Below, piece after piece: positions 30,001 through 42,000 of a stretch of DNA of 64,000 nt; position 1 is the first letter of the stretch; each line of letters starts with the position of its first letter. This DNA is from Allolobophora icterica (taxonomy: Eukaryota; Annelida; Clitellata; Crassiclitellata; Lumbricidae). The notes under the pieces are model-generated. The model was not told the DNA's origin and made no database searches. It saw only the letters and a program-made list of their open reading frames with translations. A program made the position numbers and the translations under genes. Where the stretch lies: the NCBI GenBank assembly GCA_963556255.1, contig OY744614.1, forward strand, positions 41,766,078 through 41,830,077, read 5' to 3'.

Positions 30001-33000
30001 ATTGCATGAATACATGCTTACATAATTTTGTCTGATAAGGGTGTAGCTTAATTATCTAGAAATGCTTACAAAGAAATGTTTGGTGTTTATAATGAATTTA
30101 GAGTAATGTGTGGTGTGCAATAGTGTAGTGACTGGCATGCTGGACTGTCAGCCAAGAAGTCGAGGATTCAAATCCCTGCCTGAGCAGAATTTGTTTCGAG
30201 ATTTCTGTACCACTTGTGCCCGATAGCCAACTCGGCTATAACAAGTGCACTGACCGTACACTGTCAGTGGGAAGATGAGGCAGCGTAGGAGAGGACTGGC
30301 CCCTTCTTATGCTGAGGCTAAAGAAATGAAGTCGCTGACACATACCATGGCTGCCTGCTCTTCTTCTTAGAGTAATGTTACTTGAGGGTATTATTGGTGA
30401 ATTATTGTAAGATTTCTTTGTGTTAGTATTCTTCAGCTTTGTATATGTAGCATAGTCTTCTATTCTGTTCAGTCTCGAGCCACGTTGCACATCCCAAAGG
30501 AGCATCATCGCTTCATTCTTGGACTCAAGGGTAAGAAACTGAACGAGTTGGAGCTCCAGACGGCCACGAAGATCGCGATTCCACGTCCAAACGAAAACTC
30601 CGACATGGTCACAATTACTGGTACGAAAGAAGGAATCGAGAAGGCCAGACACGAGATTCAGCTAATTTCAGACGAACAGGTATTTTCTGCATTTCAGTTT
30701 TTATTTTAGATAAACAGATCTTTGAAAGTATTTTATTCTAAGTAAGACATAAATTCCGGATTTACGTTTTAAACTTACACATGTGGCCGTAGTTTTGTCG
30801 GCTCTTAGTTCAGTTTTGTGACTTTACTCGAGCTGCAGTTTCTCCTGAAGGGGCTCTATATAAATTAGCAATTACAAAGTAAAAGCAGCTTCTTGAAAGT
30901 AAAGGATGGCTTTTGATGTTTTTCTTATGACTGTTTTTAATTGACTAGGCAAAACTGGCTTTCGAGAGAGTGCCAGTTCCGAAGATTTATCATCCATTCA
31001 TCTGTGGACCAGATAACCAGACCATGAAGGAGCTGATGGAGATGACTGGTGCACGGATTATCGTCCCGCCGCACGCCGTCCTGAAAGACGAAATTGTCAT
31101 TTCGGGCGAGAAGGAGGGTGTTTCTAAGGCGAAGCAGACGATTCTTCATATCTACGATGAAAAGGTAATACTTCTCGGGGTTTTCTTCCTTCTGTATAAT
31201 ATTTATTTGTTGTTTATTTGACTAGTTCAGGTGCAAGATCTGTAAGTCTCAATAAATATTATGATGGTTGAGTCTTGTATGCACAAAGAAATTATCTGAG
31301 ATGGTTACAGAGGAGTGTGCTCAGTCGGTTCAAACCTGCAGTTGGTGGATTAGAAGACCAGTGAACTTCAGTAGAGATAGATTATGATAACTGTTATAAT
31401 ATTATTGAATATATTATTTTATTATCAGTTACTATTATAATTTTTTTTATTATATTTTGTATGTAAATATTATTATTATTGTATGTTATATATATTGTTA
31501 TATTTATATTGTTAATTATGTAATATCCATTCATTCATTCATTCTGGAAATTTATATAGCGCCTCCTATCGGTAATGACAGACCTCCATGCATGTAAATT
31601 TTGTGATTAGTAACTTCTATTGCGCCGGTGTCTAATGCACGAGGCATCAACTGATGGCACACCAAAACCAAGCCGTAATCAGGTCAAAATCCGGAAGGTC
31701 AGTCCGTAAGACAGAGAGGCAGCCTATGGTGGATGAGCAGTGTGAAAGAGGCAAGTCTTAAGTTGAGAATTAAATGACACAAGCGACTGAGCAGAGCGCA
31801 CATACACAGGGCGAGATTTCCAAAAGTTTGATGTTGGCACTTGTAGTATTTAGATCTCTTATGAGAACAAAGTGTTCTGGGCTAGAAGGTATCAGTGAAA
31901 ACTTATAGAAAAGGCTACCAATTATTTACTGTGGATTTTACAGCTTTATAAACAAAAAATAACTGAAATTAGGTAGCTTGAAATCAGTTAATAAAAATAG
32001 TGAAATGTCCATTGTCCTGTAGCATGATCAAAGCAGAAGATTACTTACTTACTTACTTAGACTTAGTTCCTCCCGTTCCGATCGGAGCATTGGTCGACAA
32101 GTCCTTCTTGTCGTTTCTGTAGCGGTAAGATTTTTTACAGGGATAGGGCTGCTAACCCCACGCCCCAACCCTCCTCCTTTTTCAACCGGGCTTGGGACCG
32201 GCTTTGGCGGAGCAGAAGATGCAGAAAAGCAGAAGATAGCGAATAGTAATTATGACCACTTGCTGTATAAAGTGACGTTTGGTGTGATTTAACACTAACG
32301 ACGTTACGCATCAAGGACCTGTCGTCAGAATCTGTTACTGCTTAATAAATATTACTTTTGTAACGAAGACGAGCTTTTCGGTTTCTTCCAGAAGCGAAAG
32401 ACGACCACAGTTTCCGTGGAAGTAAAGAAATCGCAGCATCGCTACATAATCGGATCAAAAGCAAGTGGTCTCAGCGACGTCCTTGTTCAGACGGGGGTGT
32501 CGGTCGAGGTTCCGATGCCAGACAATCCTTCCGAGACCATCACTCTACGTGGCGACCCAGATAAGCTGGGTCAGGCCCTGACCCTTGTCTATTCAAAGGT
32601 CGGTATCCGTCGAAACAGTTGAGCGTTTTGCATTGATGTTACGTACTACCTCTACAAAGGTATAAGTATGTATGCTTGTACGTATATGTGTATGTATGTA
32701 TGCATGTATGTGTGTATGCATGAAAAAAGAAACATGAAAAGATGATGATTGGGATCAAGGGTAAAGAGGCACGACATTGAAGTTTTTTCTATGGTAACGT
32801 GGTGATGATGACGTTGACTATGAAGCTTAAATTAAAAACAACAATGAGGTTACCGTCTTATAATTGTGCATGATCAATTCCAGTGATGCATTAAAATTCG
32901 TGGATAAATTAGCTCATCTTAATTGTGGGTAAAATTAATTATTTCTCTGAAGACACTGCGTAACGAGGAGGCGGGTCTTTGGCACCGTAAGTGAGTTGTT

Positions 33001-36000
33001 GTGTATTGTTTTGCCTGACTGTTGTTGACAATGCTTTCAGGCAAACAGCATTGTGATTCAAGAAGTCGAAGCCCCGGTTTGGCTACACAGGTTCATCATT
33101 GGACGCCAGGGATCGAACCTACGGCATATCACCCAAGACTTTCCAAGGGTAACGGTTCTTCATTGATCTCTGTAATCATTCGGTAAAGTTGTACCTTACT
33201 GGCGTTATAGGTAATGTCTTAATTTGTGGGTTTGTAGTACGCCATGTGTCGCTATGTGAAAAAATTCATAAGATTACATTCTTAATATTATATATTAATT
33301 TTTTAATTTTTCTACCTACGGTCCTACGCTAATTGCAAGGGGACTTCATGCTCGCCTGTTGTTTTTGATTGGACCTTTGCTGGTTGTACGCCAACATTCG
33401 ATTTTTTAACCTGGTGGTACAATAAAAAAGTTTGAAACGGCTGCTATAGAAGTTACTCAGCTTTCCTATTTATATATTTATGCAGCACATTTTCTTGCAT
33501 TTATTTAAATGTTAATATTGCGTAAATTGTTTATAGGTACACATTGAGTTTACGGATGAACAGGATCATATCCGACTCGAAGGCCCTCCGGATGACGTAG
33601 AAGCGGCGAAGATTCAGTTGGAAAACATCACCAAAGATCTTGTAATTAACAGTCGATTCTTTTAAAGTAAAATTTTAATATTAGAAAATAGAAATATGAT
33701 TATCAATGCAGTTATATTTGTATTTACTGTGAAACTGTTTTAAAAGGTGCTTTCATGTTGTTCAATGTTCTTGGATTAGCTCGATATAAACTTACTGTAC
33801 ATCTGTTAAAATTTGTTAGTTGCCTGATGCTGATGTGCTGTGCTGTATTTTCTTTTTGCGCAGATTAGCCGCATGGCTTTTGTGCAGCTTAGCGTCGATC
33901 CGAAATACCACAAGCACATCATCGGCCGCAATGGTGCCAATGGTAAATACTATAGGTTGTTCTCTGAGTAACTGTGCTTAATTTGAACCACCGTCACTGC
34001 TCTGGAAGTTATTCAATTTATCACACTTTCTGAAGTGACCTTTCATTTGAGTCAGAGTATGCTACTAAATCACTATGACTGGACTTTGTTAGAGGCAGTG
34101 TATGACCACGGTCATAAAGGAAACTGTGAGAGATGTTGGTAGGGTTTTTGCTTGGTTTCATAACATATGTACAAGCGTACATTCTTGAATGTGTAGTGTA
34201 GGTAGGCTGGATGTAACTGCAGAAAACTCGAGGTTGGGTGTTGCGTATTGTTTTTATCGACATTTGTGTAGCACCTTTTTTTAGAACATTGTGAAGATGT
34301 TGGACCACAGCTGTCTAACATGGCTCTCCAAATTAGCTCAAAGATAGCCATATGTAGCAACAGTAATAAATCGTAATAACAATAATAATCATAATAATTA
34401 TAATCATAATGAGGTAAATATACCAGATGTCAAACTTTAATCCAAGTAAAGTGCACTTGTTAGCGTGTCATACATGGGACCCAGAATCAAAGAGTGCGTT
34501 GTGAGCTAGACAGGAGATTTACAGAGATATATGTGAAACTGGTAATGTAGCACAAAAGGTCGCTTTGTTTGTTTTCAGTCAGCCGGTTAAAAACCGAATT
34601 CGAAGTTGACGTCAGGATTCCGTCTGACATCGACAACAACCATGTCGTTCGTATCGAAGGACCTTCCGAAGGAGTGGCCAAGGCCAAGCAAGAACTTCTC
34701 GAACTCGTGGAAAAAATGGTAATTTTGTACATCTGCACAGGCATTCTGTTTAGTAACTTTTGTCAGCATTTTTAGGAATAATCTACAGGTTTGGCATTAC
34801 GTTTGTGCAGCAGTCTGCAAGCGGTGATTTTTCTGGTATTTGAGCCTGGTTTGCTGACTGATGAGTTTTGTCCATAATGTCTTGATTTATAATAACATGT
34901 GTTTATTCAGGAGAATGAGAAGACGCGTGACATCTTAATCGAGCAGAGGCTTCACCGACTCATAATTGGAACTCAGGGAGGAAAAATTCGAGAGATCAGG
35001 GATCGGTTTCAAAATGTGATAATCAACGTTCCTGACGCCAGCAAGAAAAGCGACATCATCAGCCTACGGGGCCCGAAAAATGAAGTGGACAAGTGTTACA
35101 CCTACCTGCAAAAGATGGCTCAAGAATTGGTAAGTTCGTCTGTTAGAGAATAGCTGCAAGTCCCATCTTTTGCTTCTGGTTAATAGCCGTGAAATTAATA
35201 ATATTTCATAGCATATATGTATGCATCTGTTCATGCTTGCATACACACATACATACATGCATATACATGTATATACATGTATGAGTACATGTGGCAGTTG
35301 ATTGAACTATCAGTTAAGGGTTCAATGGTTAATAAATATTCAAGTTGAAGATATTAATTAATTGCTTGAATATATTCACCATTATGATGTGATGTTAGTT
35401 GACCTGTATTATAAAACCTTTATTGCATGTATAATTGTATATAAATCTGTTGCTCTTGTGTATTTGTTTCTAGATAACCAATGTATATTTTACCCTTATT
35501 GGTGTCTTGTAGGTGACTAGTAATTGTACCACTGAAGTGAAAATCAACAAACAATTCTACCGAGACATCGTTGGAAGGAATCAATGTAACATCGCGAAGG
35601 TGGCCATCAGCATTTCCTCCTAGCAATGATATTGCTTTTAAAATAAATAAAATGGAAACATGAAACAAGGAATGTTTTCTTAAGGTCTGATAGTGCACAG
35701 AAAGATAAAAAATTTATGCATAGAAAGATTACATTGTTTGTATTAAGAAAGATCTAATTTTTTAGCGGCCGTGATTGTGTCTTTTTCCGTCCAGCACCAG
35801 TTCATGATTTTCTGTTATGATTTGTCTGTCACCATTACTGTTACTCAGTTTTATGGATTAGAAGAAGGCTGTGGTTGTAACAAGTGAACCGCTGTTGACG
35901 ATGGATGGTAATCTGCTAGACAGGTGGAAACATTAAGTTGGCTGTCATCGCTGAACTACATGATGGGTTTGTGTTCATCAACTACATGCTATTGTCAAAC

Positions 36001-39000
36001 ATGCCTCTAGTATTTATAGGTGTGATTATGTATATGTATGTATGTGTTAATGTATGTGTCTGTATTTATGCATGTATATAATGCTTGCAGCTGGCCTTGT
36101 ATGAGAGCTGTGGAAAATGCTTCTGTGCATTCTTTTTCTTAATTTTAAGATTCGTGAAGAGACAGACACGAGAATTGATCTTCCAGGGGAGTTGAGCGAC
36201 AGCCACACAATCGTAATCACTGGACGGAAAGAAGACATCGAGAGAGCAAAAGACATGCTCGAGGCAAAGATTAAAGAACAGGCAAGAAACCAAAATGATC
36301 GTTTTTAACTTTTGGTACGTCAAACTGCAGGAACGAGGTGGAGTTAGAAAATTGGGGTGGACGAGAGTGTGGGTCTCTTACCTATCTTACAGCAGTTGCT
36401 TAAGGAGTTTACTGTGTTATTTTTATTCAGGCAGGTATAAAAGAGGAGACCATCGATATTCCACATTCGCTTCACGTTTCGCTGCTGGCGGCCAAGGGTC
36501 AGTTCATCCGAGCCATCTCCGACGAATGCGGAGGAATCCTGATAAGGTTCCCGTCGTCCACGTCCAAGAGCGACAAGGTCCTGCTTCGAGGCTCTGCCGA
36601 AGAAATTGAAAAGGCGAAAGGCATGCTGACGGAGTTGGCTCATGAGAAGGTACAGTGTCTGATTGGTCACTTCATTGGTCACTTCTTAGTTTTTTACTCA
36701 AACTAAGGTTGATTTTGTTGTCTGAAGGTTGGTCTTTGTACACTTTGCATGAATGTATCCAACTACTCTGCTTTCCTCATTGAAGCAACCCAGTAGTATA
36801 GCTTTCCTCTGTGCAATAGAAGAGATCAACTCTTTGTTTGATGAGAGGTCGTCCAACTGAACACACACTGTGGTTTCTTTTTGACCATGACATTCTCTGT
36901 TTGCGAGGTCACCCTATACGATGATCATCTTGTTCTGCTTGCCTGATGTGAGGCGATCCAATAGGCTACCTTTCTTGTATTTATTCTGGTTGGTGATACA
37001 TTGGAAACTCGTTAAAACGTTGTCTTTGGAAGTCTTGTTAAGCACCACATTATGAGGTCATGTTGTTATAATGACCATAGTTTCTATATATGATTTAATT
37101 TTGGGATCCCATATCTCCCACCATGTTGTATCAGATTTCGTGTTATAATTGAACTTGTAAGGAGTCTCCAGTGATTGCACTTTGGATGGATATTGACACT
37201 TCACAATGTGTGACTTTGTGCACATTACAAGTGTTTGTAATAATAATAATAATAATAATAATATGTTTTTCTGTCTCCTGAGTATGTTTTATCATCTGAG
37301 GGATCATATTTACTTATAATAATAATCATGATAATAATGGTATGGTTTCTTAGAGGTTTGTATGAATTGGCTTGTAGAAGGAGTCTCGCTGTACTGCGGA
37401 AATCCATTGCAAGCCGGAGTTTCACCGATTCCTCATTGGACGCAGTGGAGCAAATGTTCAGGAGCTGAACAGAAACACCGGAGCACGAGTCTTTTTTCCA
37501 GCATCGCACGATCCGGATCCATCTCTGATCACGATCATAGGCAAACAGGATGCGGTTGATAAAGCCAAGGCGATCCTCGAGGCAAAGATTCAAGACCTGG
37601 TGTGTAGTCTTTGGTTTTTTAAACTAGCCAAAACATAATTTTTCATGATGCTATGTTGTAGATTCTCTTACAAAGAACACCTGCTATTTGATTTTTAATT
37701 TTTTGTCTGAAATACTGCGGCAAAAAGGCTGTAACGCTGTTTTAAAATAAGTGACTGTGTTTGTTTATTATGAAGTAATGCCAAACCGTGTTATATCAGA
37801 ATTCATTTTATAGTGAAGCATGTTGTAATCAATTTTCGGCGTATGAAAGAGTGGACAGAAATTTAAATAAAAGATACTTCATCTCTGCCGTCGGACGCTA
37901 AAAAAATGTCCAGCTATGTGCTTAAGTTCAATTGTTCTGTAGGCTGTATTGTGTCAGTCAGTTTATGTAGTACCTTCCACAGAACAAACTCTGCTGGAAC
38001 GCTCTTGAATTGGAAGAGTGTTCTTCTCGATTGTACGAAGTGATGTCGACTGTATTTTTCAGGAGAACATCGTTGAAGTGGAGATGAATGTCGATCCTAA
38101 GCATCATCGCCACTTTGTTGCCAAGAAGGGCGAACTTCTTCGCCAGATCTCAGACGAATTCGGCAGCATCATCATCAGCTTCCCTCGCGTCGGAGTCAAG
38201 AGCGACAAGGTCGTCCTAAAGGGAGCGAAGAACTGCATCGATGGAGCTCAGCAGCGCATTCTGGAGATTGTCAGTGAACTGGTAAATCTTACTTCCAATC
38301 TTTCCTCGTTTCATTAGAATCGGATTGTTACTAAGTCTATACTCTACAGTTACCTTCTGAAAGATTTTCTTATTTCTAATTCACAGACTTTGTTGTTTTA
38401 CACAGTTAATTATATCTTCCAAAGGTACATATGATCCCTTGGGATTTAAGAAGTTCCTGGAGATTAAGAAGTGTGTCTGGATTGTCAGCCAGTAGTCAAG
38501 TTCTGGCATAAGGATGGTGGGGAAGGAAATGTTGTGTTGAAACATGCAGCTTTTTTGCAACACTCGATTTAACTGACGAACTTGTCATTTCTGGGAACTT
38601 TAAACCTTTAGCAACGTGCATGTACTAAAATGCGTGAAAGACTAAGCCCTCTCGTCAGTAAGGGCTTAACATTTAGTCTAGCAAGGAAGTCATTTGAGAG
38701 TCTTAAAGGATCACTAGCACTCTAGTAATGATCACTTTCATATACACATCAAGACTTGCATCATCCAAGCATTCGTGCATACGTTTATACATATACATGC
38801 ATGCGTGCGTACAGTGCTGTTGAGAGGCACAAGAAAACTTTACATTGTGTTCTCATACATATGTTAACACACACACACATGCGTACATTTGTGTACAATG
38901 TACATACATAAGTACACATTAATACATCTAAACGGTACAGAAGGTAGTGCAATGTACAGTTTGTTGTGGCTTTTTAGGAGAATCGTGTTACAGTTGAATG

Positions 39001-42000
39001 TGTGATACCACACAAGTTTCACGGGCTTGTGATGGGTTCAAAAGGTCATCGTGTCCAGGACATTACTCAGGAATTTGGAGTTTCCATCAAGTTTCCCGAT
39101 CGCAATGCAAACGCTGAGAGTAAGTTCTAAGTTGTGTAGAAAAAGTCTTTGACGGGTGCATTACTTTCACGTCGGCCTTGTTGTGTTTTTTGTCTTGCTG
39201 CACGCTGGTTTGCATTTGAGTTTATATTTTAAATTTTGTGTTGTAAATTACTTTACATGACACATATTCTAATGGTTAGCATGCTGGGCTGTCAATTGAG
39301 AAGTCGGGTTTCAATTCCCCGCCAGGGCAGAAATTTGCTTTGCCTGCACCTCTAGCCAACTCAGCTATAACAAGTACACTGTTGGTGGGAAGAACCAGAC
39401 GGCAGGGAGAGGACTGGCTACCCACCCTCATATGCCGAAGCTAAGAAAATTAAGTCGCTAACACTTCATACCCATGGCTGCCTAAGGGACTGCTTATTCC
39501 TCTTCCTACATTACACAAGTTGAAAAGTTAAGATCATCTTGTGAAGTCGACTGATGACAGAAGCCTATAGTGTGCTTTGTTGTTTCTGCACTGGTCACCC
39601 TGCTTGGTCAAGAAGACGTAGAGCGTTATGACCGCTCTGCTGGTTACTTTCAATGGTAGCAGCAGCATGTCGTAAATGAAAGAATGCCTGAAAAGGTTTT
39701 AAAATGTCTTGAACTGAACATTACAAAATTCTGCAGACAGCTATTCGATGTGTATGTTCGTTTGTATGGTTGTTTTCAAGCACTTGTGACCGATTGGCTG
39801 CCGTGGGACATGTTAGCCGATTGGTTAGAGCGCTCTCCTTGTAACGCGGGGAGTACGGGTTTGAGCCTCACCTAAGACACTTAGTGTCTTCATCATCATA
39901 TAGTGGTGCTTAATAAATGTGTAGTAATAATAACTTTGAGCCAGTTCTTCACTCAAAATTGCTCGGTACCCTCACCTGATGCTTGGTCGTTAGATAGTGG
40001 CACTTACTAAATACATAATTATAATAATAATTTTGAAGAATCTCAAAAAGGCTCTACAGCTTGACTATCCTGTCGGTTGGAATTACAAGCATATTTTAAA
40101 AGTTTGTTTAAATTTTCAGATCAGGTCAGCGAAGAGGGGGCCGTCAACGGTGAAGATGGTGCTGATAAGGAAAATTTGTCGGCAGAAAGGGCCCTGAACA
40201 GACAAGACGTCATACTAATCTCCGGCCAGGAGGACAAATGCGAGGCTGCTAAGAATGCCCTGCTGGTTGGTAGCTGTTCACTTATGACTCTGGTGTTTGT
40301 CTGCTACATCCTGCTGCCTGCTATTGTGTTTGCTAGTATCTGTGTTTGTGTCTTTGTCTGTTTGTGTCTGATGTTTGTATGTTTGGCACTGTATGTTTGT
40401 ACATATGGCATTGTGTGTTGTGAAGTTAGCCATTGTTATTAGGAACCGTTTCGATGTGTTGGCATCCTTATTGTGGGAACTCGATCCTCTGTGGACTTTG
40501 CATTTCCTTTTTCCTTGTGCATTGCTAGTTTCTGTAGAAATTTATGCAAAAAAACTGAGGTTACCCGGTCGATTCCTTTATAAGATTTTCCACTTGATTT
40601 GGCATTTGTAGTGTCTGTCGCCTTTGATGTGACAGAAGCGGTTGCAATTGCCTTTAACCTGAGGTTACCCAGTTTATTTGCTTTTTAAGATTTTCCATTT
40701 GACTTTGTGTTTTGTAGTGTCTGCTGCCTGTGACAGAGGAGGTTGCAATTGCCTACGACCTTCATCGTTACATCATTGGACAGAAAGGTCGTGATGTGCG
40801 CAAGATGATGGACGAATATGACGTCAACATTTCGATTCCTCCGGCTGAGGAAAGGAGCGACGTCGTCCGTGTGACTGGTCCTCGCGCGAACGTCGACAAA
40901 GCACGCGAGGCGTTGCTTGAACGAGTCCTGCAACTGGAGGATGAGAAGCAACAGAAGGTGTGAACTAGATCTGATGAGGTTGTTAGGGAGTAGCAGGCAG
41001 TAGATTGGCTTCATTACTGTGATCCCTTCTCCTGGTTTCCCTCACGTTCCACGTTCTTCCTCTAATGTTGCGTACATATGTGGTTTGTTTGATAGGGATG
41101 TATGCAACACTTTTTAAAGGTCTTGTATCACATGTTTTAAATTTTATATATTTATACATGCGTACATACGTAACATACATAACATACCGGGGTAGATACA
41201 TAAGATAGCCCAGGCTTGTCTTTGTCTCAGTAACACGAGCACTTGAAGACCACTCTGTTCCATTTTGGTTCCATTTTGTTAGGTCGGATGCTTTCAGAGT
41301 GGCGCTATATAAATTTACAATTACGGGTGTATACTTGCATACATGCCGGGGTTGGTACACAAGACAGGAAGGAGAATGTTCGAGAAACTGTTGCCGAGGT
41401 TGAGATTTGTGTGCTGACTCTCATTCGTTGATTCTTTGTGACTTTGAAGGTGCTGCGCAACTTCAAACTGGAGATCGAAGTCGATCCAAAGTATCATCCA
41501 AAGATCATCGGCCGTCGTGGGGCAACCATAACGAAAATTCGTCAGCAGTTTGATGTTCAGATACAGTTTCCCGATAAAGCGAGTGACAAGAGCGATGTCA
41601 TTGCGATTACTGGAGTGGAGGCGAATGCGATTGCCGCCCGGGATGAAATACTGAAAATGGTCTTTGAACTGGTCTGTATTACCAACCGTATGTCTCCACT
41701 AATATTGTTCTTTACCTTAAAGTAGCGGTTTAGAAATACAGTTTGCAGTTATCATTCTTCGACGCTTGAATGCAGTAAAGTCCAGTTATTTGTTTTGGGT
41801 TTCTGAGGTCATTTAGGACAAAGATATTTACTTCTGCGTTTAGTCTTTTTACTTAGTCTGCTGGCACTGTAGTCGATTTTTCCAGGCTGTTCCCATGTCG
41901 CTGTGGATTGCTCATGTGGGTTTTCCAACCGTACGGTGCTGGGCTGTGGCTTGTGTGCCGTTGTAAAATCAAGTTTGGTCGATGTCCTTTTTGGTTACAA

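Noticed and set aside
36282..36320. Alternative GT donor (GTACGT at 36315) for vigilin exon 13
   Set aside because: An in-frame TAA precedes it, so it would truncate the protein; the GC donor gives a continuous frame.
37362..37559. 65-codon open frame across vigilin exon 15
   Set aside because: Wrong frame; the KH10 residues appear only in the frame joined to exon 14.
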